Below, piece after piece: positions 21,940 through 34,494 of a stretch of 64,000 nucleotides of DNA (the stretch's first letter is position 1; each line of letters starts with the position of its first letter). This stretch comes from Perca fluviatilis (taxonomy: Eukaryota > Chordata > Actinopteri > Perciformes > Percidae): the NCBI RefSeq assembly GCF_010015445.1, contig NC_053128.1, forward strand, positions 11,514,340 through 11,578,339, read 5' to 3'. The position numbers were made by a program, and so were the translations under genes. The notes beneath the pieces were generated by a model. The model worked only from the letters and a program-made list of their open reading frames with translations. It was not told the DNA's origin and did no database searches.

Positions 21940-23310
21940 TTGTTTGTAATCGTTTTGTCTCTTTATAGTCCGGGTGTCTTGCTCCTATGTGGGAAGGGTG
22001 GTTTTGTCATTGGCTGTAGGATATTTGTAGTTACACACTGAAGCTATTTATTTACATTATTTCCTATTAGAATATTTAATATTGTTTATTTAGAAACAAT
22101 GTATTAATTATTACACTCATTAAATATCACAGTATTGATATTGTACAGTCTATCATTGCCAAAAAACAGGACTTTAAATTAGAGTCTTAATAACATTAAG
22201 CATGACATTAATTTGAGTCTTAATAACATTAACATGTTTACTCATTTTACAAAATTGCCGACCCATCTTTGAATCTGTGCCCCAGTCTGCGACCCCTTCC
22301 CCCAAATTCAAAAAATGATAAGAGACATTATTAGCTAGTGACTTTGCTTGCTGCACTGGAATCCATGTGTTTTCACTTCACTTAGATTCACTTAGGCCTA
22401 ACTTATGCTAACAAAATCATTTTGAATTGCAAATCTTTTCCAAACACCATAACTGATAGCAACTGACTGACGCATTTGCAGGGCCTATATTTTTAAGGAT
22501 GTGGGTCCCGGAAGAGCACCCAGTAATTGTTTCAATATTTCAGTTGCATTAATTATCATTCTTGTGTGCATTCCATCTCTGTCATTTACTTGCTGAAATA
22601 GGATATAGTTGGATGGGGAAATTTTTCAGATCACCCACTGTACAGTGTCATCAACTCAGTCAAAGCTGCTACTACATCAATGTCATTGTTGTTTACTATT
22701 CTGCTGCATTGCGTCTCACTTACTTTCAGAGCTCTAGCCTGCAAGACTGATTTCACAACTTTAATATCAGAGCTGTACAACAGGCCAATGCTGTGTTTTA
22801 TCAAATCCCTTAAACTTCACAAACAGTCCTCACATGTGGTTTCTGCCACAGAGGTCACAATTCCCAGTTTGACTGTGGAATCCATTTTAAACTGCAAAAA
22901 ACAAACAAACAAAAAAACAATACCACACAGCATTGCTCATCCAGCATCCAGCATCCAGTTCTCTTTGGTGTGAAAAGGGAGCAGCAACATGCTTGATTGA
23001 GGCAGCATGGAAGATTGTCTCAAAAATGTACTCAAAGTTCTTTGTTGATCCTATCACATATCTGCAAAAAGGTCAGATCAATCACTGAAGCGGTGTCAAA
23101 GCTGAATTACTGGTTTTACCAACTACCGGTTAACAATCAAGCTTTGATTTCATGACAGCAGTTTTCCATGCTGCATTTCTGTTCAAGACAGAATATCTTA
23201 AGCATTTTGTCAAATACGTTGTTGCATGAAGGTTAATATAGGCTACTTTGTGCCCTGATTGAGAACAGTTGGTAAGCTGAGGACCGGATCTTTTTTTTAA
23301 GCTTTTAAAA
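21940..23310. other. Mostly unannotated; one local duplication
   Basis: The 18-mer gagtcttaataacattaa occurs twice, at about 22183 and 22215. No gene is recognised. Confidence 0.4.
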
Positions 23311-23319
23311 GATTTCAAC

Positions 23320-23625
23320 CAACCCGGTCTCCTAAAAATTACGTTCCCATACCATGAAAATGCATTCACACTTACATTTCGAGGGAATTGTATTTTCCAT
23401 CAACCGGCGTACACTGTGAAGCAGTCGCTGTGTTTGAAACAAAACTACTTGGTTGGATTTATGCAACAAAAAAACTAACTTGGTTAGTTAGAAAAAGATG
23501 ATGGTTTGGGTTAAAAGAAGTATGTTTGTTACGTGATTTAAGTTACGTACGTACAGTAGGTTACGTAAGTTACGTAAACAAGTCGACGTTGACTTTTGGT
23601 TTCACGTGGGACACCCAGAACTCCT
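23320..23625. repeat. Probable dispersed repeat with TTACGTAA cluster
   Basis: The phrase cccggtctcctaaaaattac resembles a known kind of fish repeat end. Four GTTACGT words lie at 23528, 23542, 23560 and 23569, giving two palindromic TTACGTAA octamers at 23561-23568 and 23570-23577. TTACGTAA is the textbook site of PAR-bZIP/NFIL3 factors, but inside a repeat it need not be functional. Confidence 0.4.
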
Positions 23626-23629
23626 CCCT

Positions 23630-26250
23630 ACACAGACATTCACAGACTTTGACTTGAAACTTTCACAGACTTTGATTTGAAACATATTGTGGTGATACAG
23701 TATGTCGAAGACAAGCATTTACCGGGACAAAATTTTTTCCTCTGAACTACTTTAACTAATTGAGAATGCTTGTGAATTGTTTTGTTGTGTGGGAATGTAA
23801 TTTTTAGGTCACACGACTGTTTTACTGACACTTGCCAGCCAATCAGAAACAAGTACATGGTATGGAGATGGCATGACTGTATAGAATCAGCCCCAATTGA
23901 TATAGTCCTGGCTATGTGTATTTAAATGAAAAATGAATAAATAAAATACATAACTATTGTTACATTTGTCAGCCTTGGTCATATTTTAAATATAGATTTC
24001 TACTGAAAAGGGAAAAGCTACAGCGTCTTTTTGCAAAATGTTACACTTAGTTGTTTTCTGTAATCATAAATGCCCCCAAACCCCAAAGAGCATCTGCACA
24101 ACTAAAACTATATCTCAATAGTAATTAAATATAAGATTCAAATACATTATGTAAAAGAATCTGTGCATGTATGGTTTATAGGCATTACAGTAGTCCTGAG
24201 GGACAGTGCCATTATACCAGCAAGTTCAATTGAAAAGATAATGGGACAATTAGTTCTCAGTTAATAAATGAGTTAATAAAGTACCAGACTGAGGCCTAAT
24301 CATTGCTTTTCTCATTGCTGAAAATAGCTGAATAAAGTACAGATTCTTCCAGTACCTCAGAAATAAAACTATTTATGATACAATATTTAATAGTGTTAGT
24401 TAGCCTTAGTTGATTTGTAGGTGCTTTCAAGAGCAGAATCTCTTGTGTCGGAATATCTGATGCCCATCCACAGAGGGAAAGGCAAAATTGAGGCTACTCA
24501 GTTCCATAATTCAAAGGAAAAACTGTTTTTTTTTCTTTCTAATAAGATTCCCATTATGCTGAGGGGGGAAGCTGCTCTGCTGCTTTTCTACTATATCAGG
24601 CGCCATGAATCATTTTCTATTCTACCCAAGCAGAATCCTTTGAGCTGACTTCTGTGAGCTGGATCCAGCACTGGTTATTTGAAATAATGGGTAAATATCA
24701 ATGGAAAAAGTAATATATACAATATATAATTAGTAAGTTACATAATTGGTGCATCTGTGAAAGTAAAAAAAGCACTACGTGACTTGTGGTTATAAGTCTT
24801 ATTATACTGACTCAAGAAAACTTGCATTTAAAATCTGATTATCGAAACATTGAAATAGATTTTTATTTCATCTTTAAAGTCTATAAAACATATTATAAGC
24901 TTAGAGTTGTATGCATCAAACATCTTACACGAGACAATTGAAAGTTTCGTGCTCTCTATAACCTTAAATGTTGAATGAAAGTAACCTTATATCTGAGGTC
25001 TCAGCTTGGTTTTGTCAAGTCTCGGTAGAGACCTTTCCCAGGCCAGGGCAGCTCACATTTACCTTCTAATTTCAAGCTGTGCTTCACAGTTGTATTGTTG
25101 TATTGTATTTTCTGTCTCCCTGCTGTCTGCCAAGTCGCAAAGTTCATCTTGTATTTTCCTCTTTAGAAAAATACACAGAATGGATTCTGTCACAGCGAGT
25201 GCTGACTTAATTTTTCACACCGAGAGAATAGTCGGCAGCTCAAGGATGATAGCGCTAACAAGTGCCTGAGCTGTTGTTTAGCACGGCTATTCACGTACTT
25301 CTACATAATCTCAATGTAATTGTATTGGTGCAACAATTGCACTGCTCATTAATACTTTCCACAGTGTGTTTTAGATCTCTAGTGTTCAGGCTTTGGGGGA
25401 CAACTCTGAAGAATGTTTCTGTCTTGCAGCTGTTATACCATCTCTGAGACACTAATTGCACCCATTTTCCCTGGACATGTTCCCATTGCTGTCTCCTCAG
25501 ATAGAGGCGTGTTGTGTTTCTCTTTGGCCTAAGACAGATTATCTAGTGAAGGCATTGTTAGGGTGAAGGATGAGAGAAAAGAACACAGTGAGAGAGAGGA
25601 CAAGAGACAGGAGAGAACGACACAAAATGGGGAACTGAGATAAATAGATTCTTCAAATCTTTAAAATTAGTGTCACAAACTGGATTCACAGTTGCTATTC
25701 CTAGTCCTAGCACTGCAGCTACTGATCATCTGTCGTTTTTGTCCAAACTTTACTTTTCAGCCTTGAAATGATGTGTACATCATGTTCCACATCAAAAACT
25801 ATTAAACTAGAAGTTTAGTCCACATCAGCCAGATGGCATAAATATAACATGAATATAACAATATAATATACGTTCAGTCCTGTGCCAATAATTCTTGTAC
25901 TATGTCATAAAATATTATTTTCCCTAGGAATTTTAGCTCAAAATGAAACCATAATCATTTTCCTTCTTCTGTGTAATATTAGGATTTTTGAAATACCAGT
26001 TAAATCCAATATTTTTTAATAGCTCATTTAGACATTCTAATAGTATTAGTTTTAGTATATTAGTATTAGTCGTTGTGGTAGTCTGCAGAATGTCCTGATG
26101 GATCTGCTTACAAAGTGCTTAACCTAGTTCCATTTGTTTTAATGCCTACAAACAGCGTGGGAGGGCATACTGAATGTTTGATGTGTTAAAGGCACAGTCT
26201 TTGCCTCAGATGTTAAGTCATGTCAATGAAGTAGGATTGTGTTTATATTT
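23630..26250. other. Long unannotated AT-rich stretch
   Basis: About 2.6 kb with no gene, RNA or repeat boundary that I can support. Confidence 0.4.
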
Positions 26251-26257
26251 GCTTTGA

Positions 26258-26939
26258 CATTGACTACGTTTACATGCACATAATATTCCGGATTTTGCCC
26301 TAATTCTGAAAAAGACGATATTCCAACTATAAGCTGTTTACATAGCTAATGAAAGTGAATATTCTACTAATATTCCCGTTTACATGTAGCCGTGCAAAAT
26401 ACAATTTTTTCAAAGTTTACCAGCGGTGGCGGACTTGCTTTACCATGTGAACACAGCATCCCCTTGCATTCCTTCAACCAGCTTCTTGAAAAGATTGGCG
26501 TGGCGATGTGTGCTCATATCCAAAAACCTGTTGATATCCAAGTCTTTGATAAAGTTTAAAAGTTGCTGTCTTTCTCCTTCTTATCGGGTCTGCAGCCTTG
26601 CAAACTGTTGGCTGGTTGGTTTGTGTACAGCAAACATAGCAACGCACAGAGCCGATAATAAGCCATAAACAGGCAAGAGGCCATAAACTGCATTAAAAAT
26701 CCTGATTGAGACGCATAGTCCGAGTGCACTGTATACATGTCCAAAGAATGCCTCTAAAACCTGAATAATACCAGAATATCATACGTCTTAATCGAAAAAT
26801 GCTATATTCGGAAATAGGCCTTATTCGGAATATCCAACCGGAATATGTTTACATGACCTGTATCAAATTCGGATTATTGTCATATTCTAAATAATAGTGG
26901 AATATCGGTGTGCATGTAAATGTACTCACTGTTTGACAT
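26258..26939. mobile_element. TIR element with possible Myb/SANT-like remnant
   Basis: The left end tgactacgtttacatgcaca and the right end (reverse complement tgagtacatttacatgcaca) form TIRs. The octamer tttgacat flanks both sides at 26253-26260 and 26932-26939. The interior has repeated ggaatat/atattcc words. A minus-strand reading near 26440-26570 gives LLNFIKDLDINRFLD, then HANLFKKLVEGMQ and a stop. This resembles the trihelix/Myb-SANT-like domain of accessory proteins in Harbinger-type transposons, but the upstream frame is broken. Superfamily assignment is tentative. Confidence 0.55.
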
Positions 26940-27149
26940 GAATGGCAGTGTGGTATATTTGTTCTTTCACTTTCGTTATGTGCATGGCGCTTTGAAAAAT
27001 AAGTTCTCATTCCCAGGGTGTCATGTGCCGATGCTTTGTCAGGGCCCTTGGCTTGAGCGTCTATATGAAATGCACTGCACTGCAGACCCAACCACAACAA
27101 CATTAGACGGTCAAAGCAAGTGCTCCAGAAGTAGAGCAACAATGTCCAT

Positions 27150-27400
27150 GTAGGGAGGAGTTATAGGTGGTGGATGGGTCCAACAACACAGGACTTTCAC
27201 CCAGGAGGCCACAGTTTGTGTCCTGTGTAACTTTAGTTACATTACAAACATACTTATTTTAACAACACCCGTGATCTTTTCCTAACCACGACCAAGTGGT
27301 TTTGTTTCCTCAACCTAACCAAGTAGTTTAGGTTTGAATTTGTGTCCCCCACGTGTTCCTCTAGAACACTAGCCCCGCCAGGCTCTTAAGGTGTACTATA
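27150..27400. repeat. Partial dispersed repeat related to 59690-59900
   Basis: The phrases aacacaggactttcacccag and ggtggtggatgggtc are the reverse complement of ctgggtgaaagtcctgtgtt and gacccatccaccacc at about 59835-59872. No termini are visible here. Confidence 0.5.
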
Positions 27401-27404
27401 CCTG

Positions 27405-29680
27405 CCAAGTCTGGCGCCCCACAGCATCTGTATCCTTTTGTTTGAGCTGATGGCCCATTAACGCCTCAACACTCTCCATCTCTATAGAACTGTGTTTCCA
27501 GAAGCAGCAAGGACATGCACAGCCCCCACACACCATACACCGCCAGATAGCTTATCTAAATGGTGGAACCCACACAAAACTTAACAGTGTAAAATGTGCT
27601 ACTTTATATGCTATTTAAAAACCTATTTTCATGCAGGACATGCCAAGTTTTACAAAAGGTAAATATGTGTGTGTTTAAATGAGATATGGCTGGTCAAGGA
27701 AGGAAGAGTTAGAATTTAAAACCTAACTCTTCTGTACAATGTAATTCATCGATTAGTCCACCGTTATCTACCTCCTCTCGAGCAAATCTGGTCTCTCAGA
27801 ATTCAGATTTAAATTATTCAGTGTGGTTAATTAGGAAATGTTTACCATCTGTAGATGATCTGAGGCTATGTGTGAGGTGGCCATGGCTAAATGCATGTGA
27901 CATCATAGCACAAAAAAAAATAGTAAAAACAAGTGTTTGCTTTCATTTGGTCTGCATATTTGGCAGCTTTTCTTTCCACAACAGATACATCATGTGGGCT
28001 GAATCATGTGAAAGTGGAATATACTGTACAGTTAGTTGCATATTAGTAATGCAGTCCAAATCCCTCTCCATAAACCGCATAATGAGCTACTCTGAGTTCA
28101 GCTGAAACCAACCTCCTTTTTCTTGAGTCTGGATCATAACCTGCCACACTAATAATTCCGTGCAGCTTTTTTCTGCACTTTGCTTGCCGAGGTGTTTGAC
28201 GATGTGATGAGCAAAAGTGTGGGAAGGCTGCCAGTCTTTTTGATGTCAGGGAGATGTCAGCGTGTGGAGGTGCATAGCAGAGCAGCATCTATATTCACAA
28301 AGGCTGCTTACTGTTTCGGGGCACAATGATGGAGCACCCCTCTTCAAATTTTGGGTTTCTTTCTGTTGTATCTTGCTTGAGGGCCACACTGTGCCACTTC
28401 CTCGCTGTTCATTACTGAACGTTAATAGGGTGGAGCTTTTGTTAGAGTGCATGAAAAACTATTATCTGGATTTTTTCTTACATTTCTTCTTGATTCAAGC
28501 CACATGGCTTGCTGTTAAACCAATTGCCCTCCTGGGAAAAAATAAAGTGAAGTTGAAAAGTTGTAAGGTAATAACTGGAACTGGGCCAACATTTTAACTG
28601 AGAGGCTAATGAGCAAATGAGATGCAGGTTAGGAGGTATTTGAGGGAAGGCCAGGCAACTGCAGAGCAGATGAGGGAGGTGGGAACAGGTGTGAAGGCGG
28701 GTGGAGCAGTACGGAGATGTGGAAAGGAAGAAAAGATCGAATGCAATGGAGGGGCCTGAGAAAAGGTTGAAAGTGGCTGGAGAGGAGGGACAGAGAGGCA
28801 ATCTGTGACAGCAGACATTCCTATCATCAATCTTATATAGGGATAGTTAAAAAAGTAAGTCAAGCTGCAAGTTAAGAATGTTTTTTTATCTACAAAGCGT
28901 GAGATGGTGGTCTTGATGATTTTCCCTTTCACTAATATTAAAATTAAAGCAAAGTGTTAAAGATTGCAGTCCAGTAAGCATGTAAAGCTGAACACGACCA
29001 AAACATATGAATGTGGTTTGCTGGTGTTTTTCTGCATTTTTCACAAGAAGAGTCAATATTATTATACAATGTCCAATGAGTGCGGTGAATGACATTTGCA
29101 TTGGATCAACCCATGTTTGGTGCAAACAGATGACGTATGCACTCTTCAAAGAATATCCCCCAAAGTTTCTCAGAGATGGCATCCCCTTAATCCCCCTTAA
29201 GTTAAGAGAAGTTGAAGATAACCTAGAATACAACTATATATATATATATATAAAATCACAGCTTTCCTCATAGGGACCAGAGTAAGAAAATCATCCAGAG
29301 GAGTTCTCTCAGGCAGATTTAGAAACTAGGCAAATTTATGACTAACAAAACTATATTTGCAGGTATCTAAATAAATTAGTTTTGGGAAGAGAGAACAGTT
29401 GCAAGAGCTGATGAAAAGATGCAAATATTTTATCAATATATGAATTCCTGAGTTGTTTGATTCCAAGATTTGACTATAAAAAATATGCTCCATCAGATAA
29501 AGAGGGTTGAAAAACATGTCCGAAATCAGTGGAGCTGTAGTACAAAAAGACTGTTAGCCAAAACAGCGATGGGGCAGTTGATGGGAGAGTGGACAAGAGA
29601 TGTCAATGACACTGGTTCAGGAGAAGGACTCCATAGCCAGCCATGCAGAAGGAGGGTCAAATGTGTCACATCTAAACTAG
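27405..29680. other. Unannotated; includes a purine-rich tract
   Basis: About 28610-28800 is G+A rich on the plus strand, which opens the long minus-strand frames at 28478 and 28606. These frames are low-complexity and not supported as genes. A short (AT)n lies near 29236. Confidence 0.4.
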
Positions 29681-29684
29681 TCGA

Positions 29685-29980
29685 TATCCACGACCTTCCC
29701 CTTCCTATGTCCTTCTTTTCGGCCGGATGTCGTTTACCTTATGCTTTCTTTGTGTTAGAATTTTAAACTCCGGACGATTTATGAGGACTATGGTTAACTG
29801 CTCCTCAGATAGCTGCAGGGTAAATCCATATAGCTAGCTAGACTATCTGTCAAATCTGAGTTTTCTGTTGGACGACTAAAACAACTTTTGAATGTACACG
29901 TTCCTTCCCAAGGCTATTTTGCAGCGGCACTGGGGCGCCGTGCAGCGCATAGCGCCGCCCATGACATTAGACATCCATGA
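29685..29980. repeat. Dispersed repeat (MITE-like)
   Basis: The blocks ggactatggttaactgctcc, tcagatagctgcagggtaaa, gagttttctgttggacgact and ttttgcagcggcactggggc read as a familiar fish interspersed repeat. No intact termini were found. Confidence 0.4.
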
Positions 29981-30239
29981 GGGAGGAAAATTGGTATGCA
30001 CTGGAATAGATAGAAACTTGGGGAAGCTATTCATTTTCACATAGTTGATCCTCCCAGCCAGATTTAGTGGAAGCATTTTAGATGTGTGTGAATTTCCCAC
30101 ACCAGGAGTAATGTATATAGTTCTATTTTATAGTGATCCACTATCGGTTCAAAAAATGTTCTATGTTCTGTGAAAAATGTTCCATTAAAGAAAAGATAGA
30201 AAAAAATAAAATAAATATTTGTGTGTGCTGTAAAGTGGT

Positions 30240-30345
30240 TAGAAAAAAAGAAATCGGAATCGGCTAAAGTCGGAATCGGCTGGCCTAACTCAAAGAAAAT
30301 CGGAAATCGGAATCGGCCTAGAAAGTTGTAATCGGTGCATCTCTA
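30240..30345. mobile_element. hAT-like terminal fragment
   Basis: The repeated cggaatcgg words lead to gtaatcggtgcatctcta, a typical right terminus of a vertebrate hAT MITE (TAGAGATGCACCGAT on the other strand). No partner left end was identified. Confidence 0.5.
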
Positions 30346-30399
30346 AAATTTAATGAACTCTGTTTTAGTAGGATTTGGAAAGTGATCCAATGCCAACGT

Positions 30400-30530
30400 G
30401 CTTAACTAAGACAACAAACATATCTGCTAAACACCATAATCTTAGAATTTTGAGCATGTTAGCATGGTGATGCTAGCATTCAGCTCACAGCACCGTTGAA
30501 CTTAAGTACAGTCACTAGCATGGCTGTAAC
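30400..30530. repeat. Fragment of the 12940-13480 dispersed family
   Basis: The order catgttagcatggtgatgct, agcattcagctcacagcacc, acttaagtacagtcactagc follows the conserved 3' part of the family also seen at 13430 and 51640. Confidence 0.5.
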
Positions 30531-31356
30531 TCTCACACAGACCTGAGAAAAAACTTGAATCACAAAAAACATTTTCTAAAGTTGTTTTTTAGACCTCTGC
30601 TCAGTTACACTACATTAATCTCTTTAAAGCCAAAATGGCTTTTCCTCCTACTGTATGTCTGTGCTTTTGAAGAAACACGGTAGGGCGTATCACCATAAGG
30701 TGTCCCGTTTGCCTTGCTCCTGGCTGTGTCACTCCTTTGTGTATTCATTATAGTTTGAAATTCAGAACTTTCTTGTTCCCCTGCTGCCATTTGGACTCAG
30801 CTGAAATATTGCACAAATTGCAGTGCTTTAAAATGAGCCTTGCAGGGAGAAAGGGGTTAGTTTTTTTCTTCATGTCTGTCTGTTCTTTTGTCTGTACTGT
30901 AGATATTTTCTTTATATATTTCTGCCAGTTTATTTTATTTTTTTTATCACTGGTGTTGTGGCAATATGAGTAAAACTGAAGCTGAACACTGTCAGCTCTC
31001 TTCATTTATGATGCCGGGAATAAAACAACCCAAATATATTTTGATGTGAAAGCAACACATACATACACACAAGCACTTTTTGACTGGGTAATGTGTTCAT
31101 GCTGAAAAAGTGGTAAAGTTAAAGGAATAGTTTGAAATTTTTGGGAAATGCAAAACATATATTATATTAGTATCTAGTACATACTATATAGTGAATTAAG
31201 CCGATGATACACTTTAACAGTTAACAACTGTTGTGAACATTGCTTATGTAATATGTGTGTGTTACTAGAGGATTTAAATAGACGGAACACCAGAAGCATA
31301 TTTGTTACTTAGCAGCAATGACACATCGTACAGATGCAGTTATTTGCGGTCTTGTC

Positions 31357-31500
31357 ACAACCCGATCCGTACCGGAAACTCGTTCAAGGTTCTATCCTCC
31401 TGACCAATGAGCTATCCTGATCCTAACCATTCAAGGTAAATGCCTAACCTCAACCATCTACACCCATGAATAGAACAAATCAGGTCTGGTACAGATCGAG
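31357..31500. repeat. Fragment related to the 4915-5216 fold-back
   Basis: The phrases ctatcctcctgaccaatgag, ctatcctgatcctaaccatt and caaggtaaatgcctaacc parallel 5001-5060. Arms are not preserved. Confidence 0.5.
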
Positions 31501-31504
31501 CAGT

Positions 31505-32570
31505 CACAGTTCTATTAGCATTTCTTTAAAACTTTCGGCCATTGTTGACACTGCTGAAGTGCCTACTAACACTGTTACATCACCATACTGCTGCTACAGT
31601 GGCCTTGCAGTTTACAGTATGTGTGTTCATTTCTAAAGACGTGCACAAACAATGTTCCAAACGTTCCAGTATATTGCAAGGCAGCCATCACATAGGCAAA
31701 AGTAGTAAGTATATCTCTGGCTTAAGGCTTCAGAAAAGAGAAGAAAACTTCTCCAAAGTTCTCCAAATAAAACTGTGTATTGTTTGATTTGGTGAGGTGT
31801 TTTCTTTTCTAATCATTTGTCAGCACCTTCCATAAACTAGATTAGATTAGACTAAATACTTGCAAAATTATAAACCTTTTATAAGATGATACTTATATGA
31901 ACGATTTGGGTTATATAACTAATTGGTTAAGTTTAGGTAACAGTCTTATTGTTAAAATAAACCAATGTTGACACAGAAAGTGAACAGCACAAGACAAGAT
32001 TCTAAGTTGCTGTTTTGGGCCATTTGTTGTTTTTCTTGGTCTTAGAAAACTTAGATGTTGCATCCTATTGTGCTAAAATATCTTTTTTTCTACAGGGCAA
32101 AGTGGAATAATCCCCAAAGAATTGCTCATATCCAGATATAAAAACTGAGTAAACAGCACCCCTGTGGCTTTACAGAGATACACTTCTTGGAATAGGAAAG
32201 GCCAGAATCTTTGAGTAGAGACATTGTACTGCAGCCGCCCGGTGGTGTCGGTGGGGAGGTGGATGGGGGTGAAGTCCTTTAATGACAAGAGACTGAGTGT
32301 GAGTTTAAGCTGCGTTATAATAATTAGCTGCAGTCCAATGGTGACAGAAAAATGCTGAGCAAGTTGAGTCTCCCTGCTAGAACGTATGTTACTCACATTG
32401 ATATATTGGTTCTGGAGTCATTTCATTTAATAGTGTCTAAGTCAGCTGTGAAATGTTTTCCAGTTGGCTTAAGAGCTAAACGTAAAAAAAGAAGAAGCTG
32501 CAAGTATAAAAATATAGTCTGGAAGTGGGCTGTGACTTCAGCTCTCTATAGACCATTTCACAGTTGTAAA
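31505..32570. other. Unannotated stretch
   Basis: No gene or repeat is supported. The 107-codon minus-strand frame at 32073 shows no domain. Confidence 0.35.
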
Positions 32571-32574
32571 CATA

Positions 32575-33147
32575 GGCCCAATCCCAAAGTGAGCCCTGAG
32601 GACTAAAGACTAAGGACTCACAGACTTAATTGATCTCAGGTGCTAAGTGAGTGAGTGTGTGAGGCCACATGGGCTCAGATAGGTAGAAATGGGATCGGGA
32701 CAACACTTCACGAGATCACATGTTACCTTGGCGACGTTTAATAACAAAGATGTTGCTGATACTTGCCGGTTTGGGAATTTGGGAAGTTTGTTGCTTTCCA
32801 CACGGCCAAGGCCCAGGAGACGGCTACCTGATTCCAAACTCTTGTTTTACAAGCTGGACAACAGGTTGGTCCGTCCCGTGGTCGTGTGTCGTGCTGTTGT
32901 TTACCTTCGTAACTTCCGGATTTCCCTATCGTCTCCGCGGTAAATGTCACAACGCTTTGAACTGTGGGTAATTCCCTTTGGTGAAGTCTGCATCGATGCA
33001 GACTCACGGAAAGGGCTCGGTAAGTGTGTACTCAAACCCTCACGCCCTTTGAAATTCCACATTGGGACAACCCTAAGCCCTTACGAATTTTGCGAGAACG
33101 CGCACCAAAGTCCGTGAGTCTGTGAGTCTGGACTTTGGGATTGGGCC
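32575..33147. mobile_element. TIR element, ~573 bp
   Basis: The 16-bp termini ggcccaatcccaaagt (32575-32590) and actttgggattgggcc (33132-33147) are perfect reverse complements. Subterminal gactcac/gtgagtc words occur at both ends. The four overlapping frames in its interior (32643-33007) are on opposite strands without domains and are not genes. Confidence 0.75.
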
Positions 33148-33164
33148 ATATAAACATTCCAAAG

Positions 33165-33420
33165 CCACCTACACATGATAGGCTGCAAAACCGCTCTGAG
33201 CTGGCCGTTCCATTGATTTCCATTTCCATTTATTTCCATTGAACCCCTGGCGTCGCGCACTGCTCGGAAGTGCCGCTGTGCGCTTTGCTCAAAGTTCAAA
33301 TTGTTTCAACTTTGACCTAGTTGCTATTTCAATTCCAATTCCAGAACGTTCCTGTGCTGCGCTTTGCCTCTCTGCTCTGCGCCCTACCTCGCTGTTTTGC
33401 CGCTTATCATGTGTAGGTGG
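33165..33420. mobile_element. TIR element, ~256 bp
   Basis: The 27-bp arms at 33165-33191 and 33394-33420 pair with two or three mismatches (ccacctacacatgata... at the ends). The centre has cattgatttccatttccatt and gc-rich words. It sits only 17 bp from the right end of the 32575-33147 element. Confidence 0.8.
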
Positions 33421-33424
33421 CAAA

Positions 33425-34137
33425 AATGTGCCCAAGTTGATTTCCTGTTGCAGTGTATGTGAATGACATCATATGACAGGAAGTTAACAGAGACACAGGC
33501 CTTAGCCTAGCAAAGGAATTCCATGAAAAAGGTTGATTGAAAGTTCTCTGCATTAAAAACCCTCCTGCTGTGTTTCATTGATATTGCACTGAAATTCAAA
33601 ACTTTTCAATATTTCGTCACAACTTATTATTGATAAGCAGAGGACCATATTTACCGGTCCTTTGTCTAGCAGTGACTATGTAAAGGTCCCTTCCCTCCCA
33701 GCTGTTCTAGTGGTTGCTAGTAATGTGCCCTTTTAGTTCATGGTCTCTTCCTGCTTGTGTTTGTACCCTGTTATCTATCTATGACTCATTGTCCTTTCTT
33801 GCCTTCTTGCTTTTGCAGACTCAAAAACAGTATTCCTTTGGCACTCCTTTTGAAAAAGTCAGTCTACTGATGCAAATATTTCAAAAGTAACCTATTTACC
33901 TTTTTAATCCACAACTAAGAAAAAGTTTATTCAAAGTTTACTTAAAAAATGGGGTTACTTGTTGTTCAAGATGTGCAAACAATACTTTAGATTTTAATGT
34001 ATGTCTTGCATGTGTTCTCTTTTGTTGTATGATTATCCATCAAAATAGTGTGACTAGGACATAGCAATCAACTGTTTCAACTGTGTGGTGCTCATTACTT
34101 TGATGTGATTTGTCAACACACTGGATGACTCTCAGTA
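33425..34137. other. Unannotated stretch
   Basis: Nothing recognisable. Confidence 0.4.
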
Positions 34138-34494
34138 TTAAAGGTTCTGTATCTAGAATTGCAAAGATCCAGGACTTACCCAAAAAATTTGAAAATCGAC
34201 AACTTGTCAGTACCTCCCCCCTTTCTGCTAAAGCCCAAAACTGTCTCCTAAGTCCCTCCCCCCACAAGGGAGAATGAATGTGTGTGCATAAGAAGTGATT
34301 GACACGCAGTTGGACACCCCGGCCCTGATTGGTGCATCTGAATAGGGAGCTGTGGATTTTTGCAAATCGCACTACAGGCTGTAGCCGGATTTTTTTTAAT
34401 TACCTGCTTCATGTAGTTCTACTTGAACTTAGGGTCAGTTTCAGCAAACATGACAGAAAGTTAGTTTTATTAGTCATACCTACTGCATCTTTAA
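34138..34494. mobile_element. TTAA-flanked MITE, ~357 bp
   Basis: Left end TTAA + aggttctgtatctaga and right end (reverse complement) TTAA + agatgcagtaggtatg share a short degenerate TIR. A TTAA tetranucleotide marks both outer edges, the target signature of piggyBac-like elements. The interior is non-coding. Confidence 0.55.

Noticed and set aside
28478..28932. Two minus-strand frames of about 107 codons
   Set aside because: They are kept open by a purine-rich tract and give low-complexity proline/serine/phenylalanine-rich text.
32643..33299. Cluster of overlapping frames in six registers
   Set aside because: They lie within two non-coding TIR elements; the GC-richer composition explains the lack of stops.
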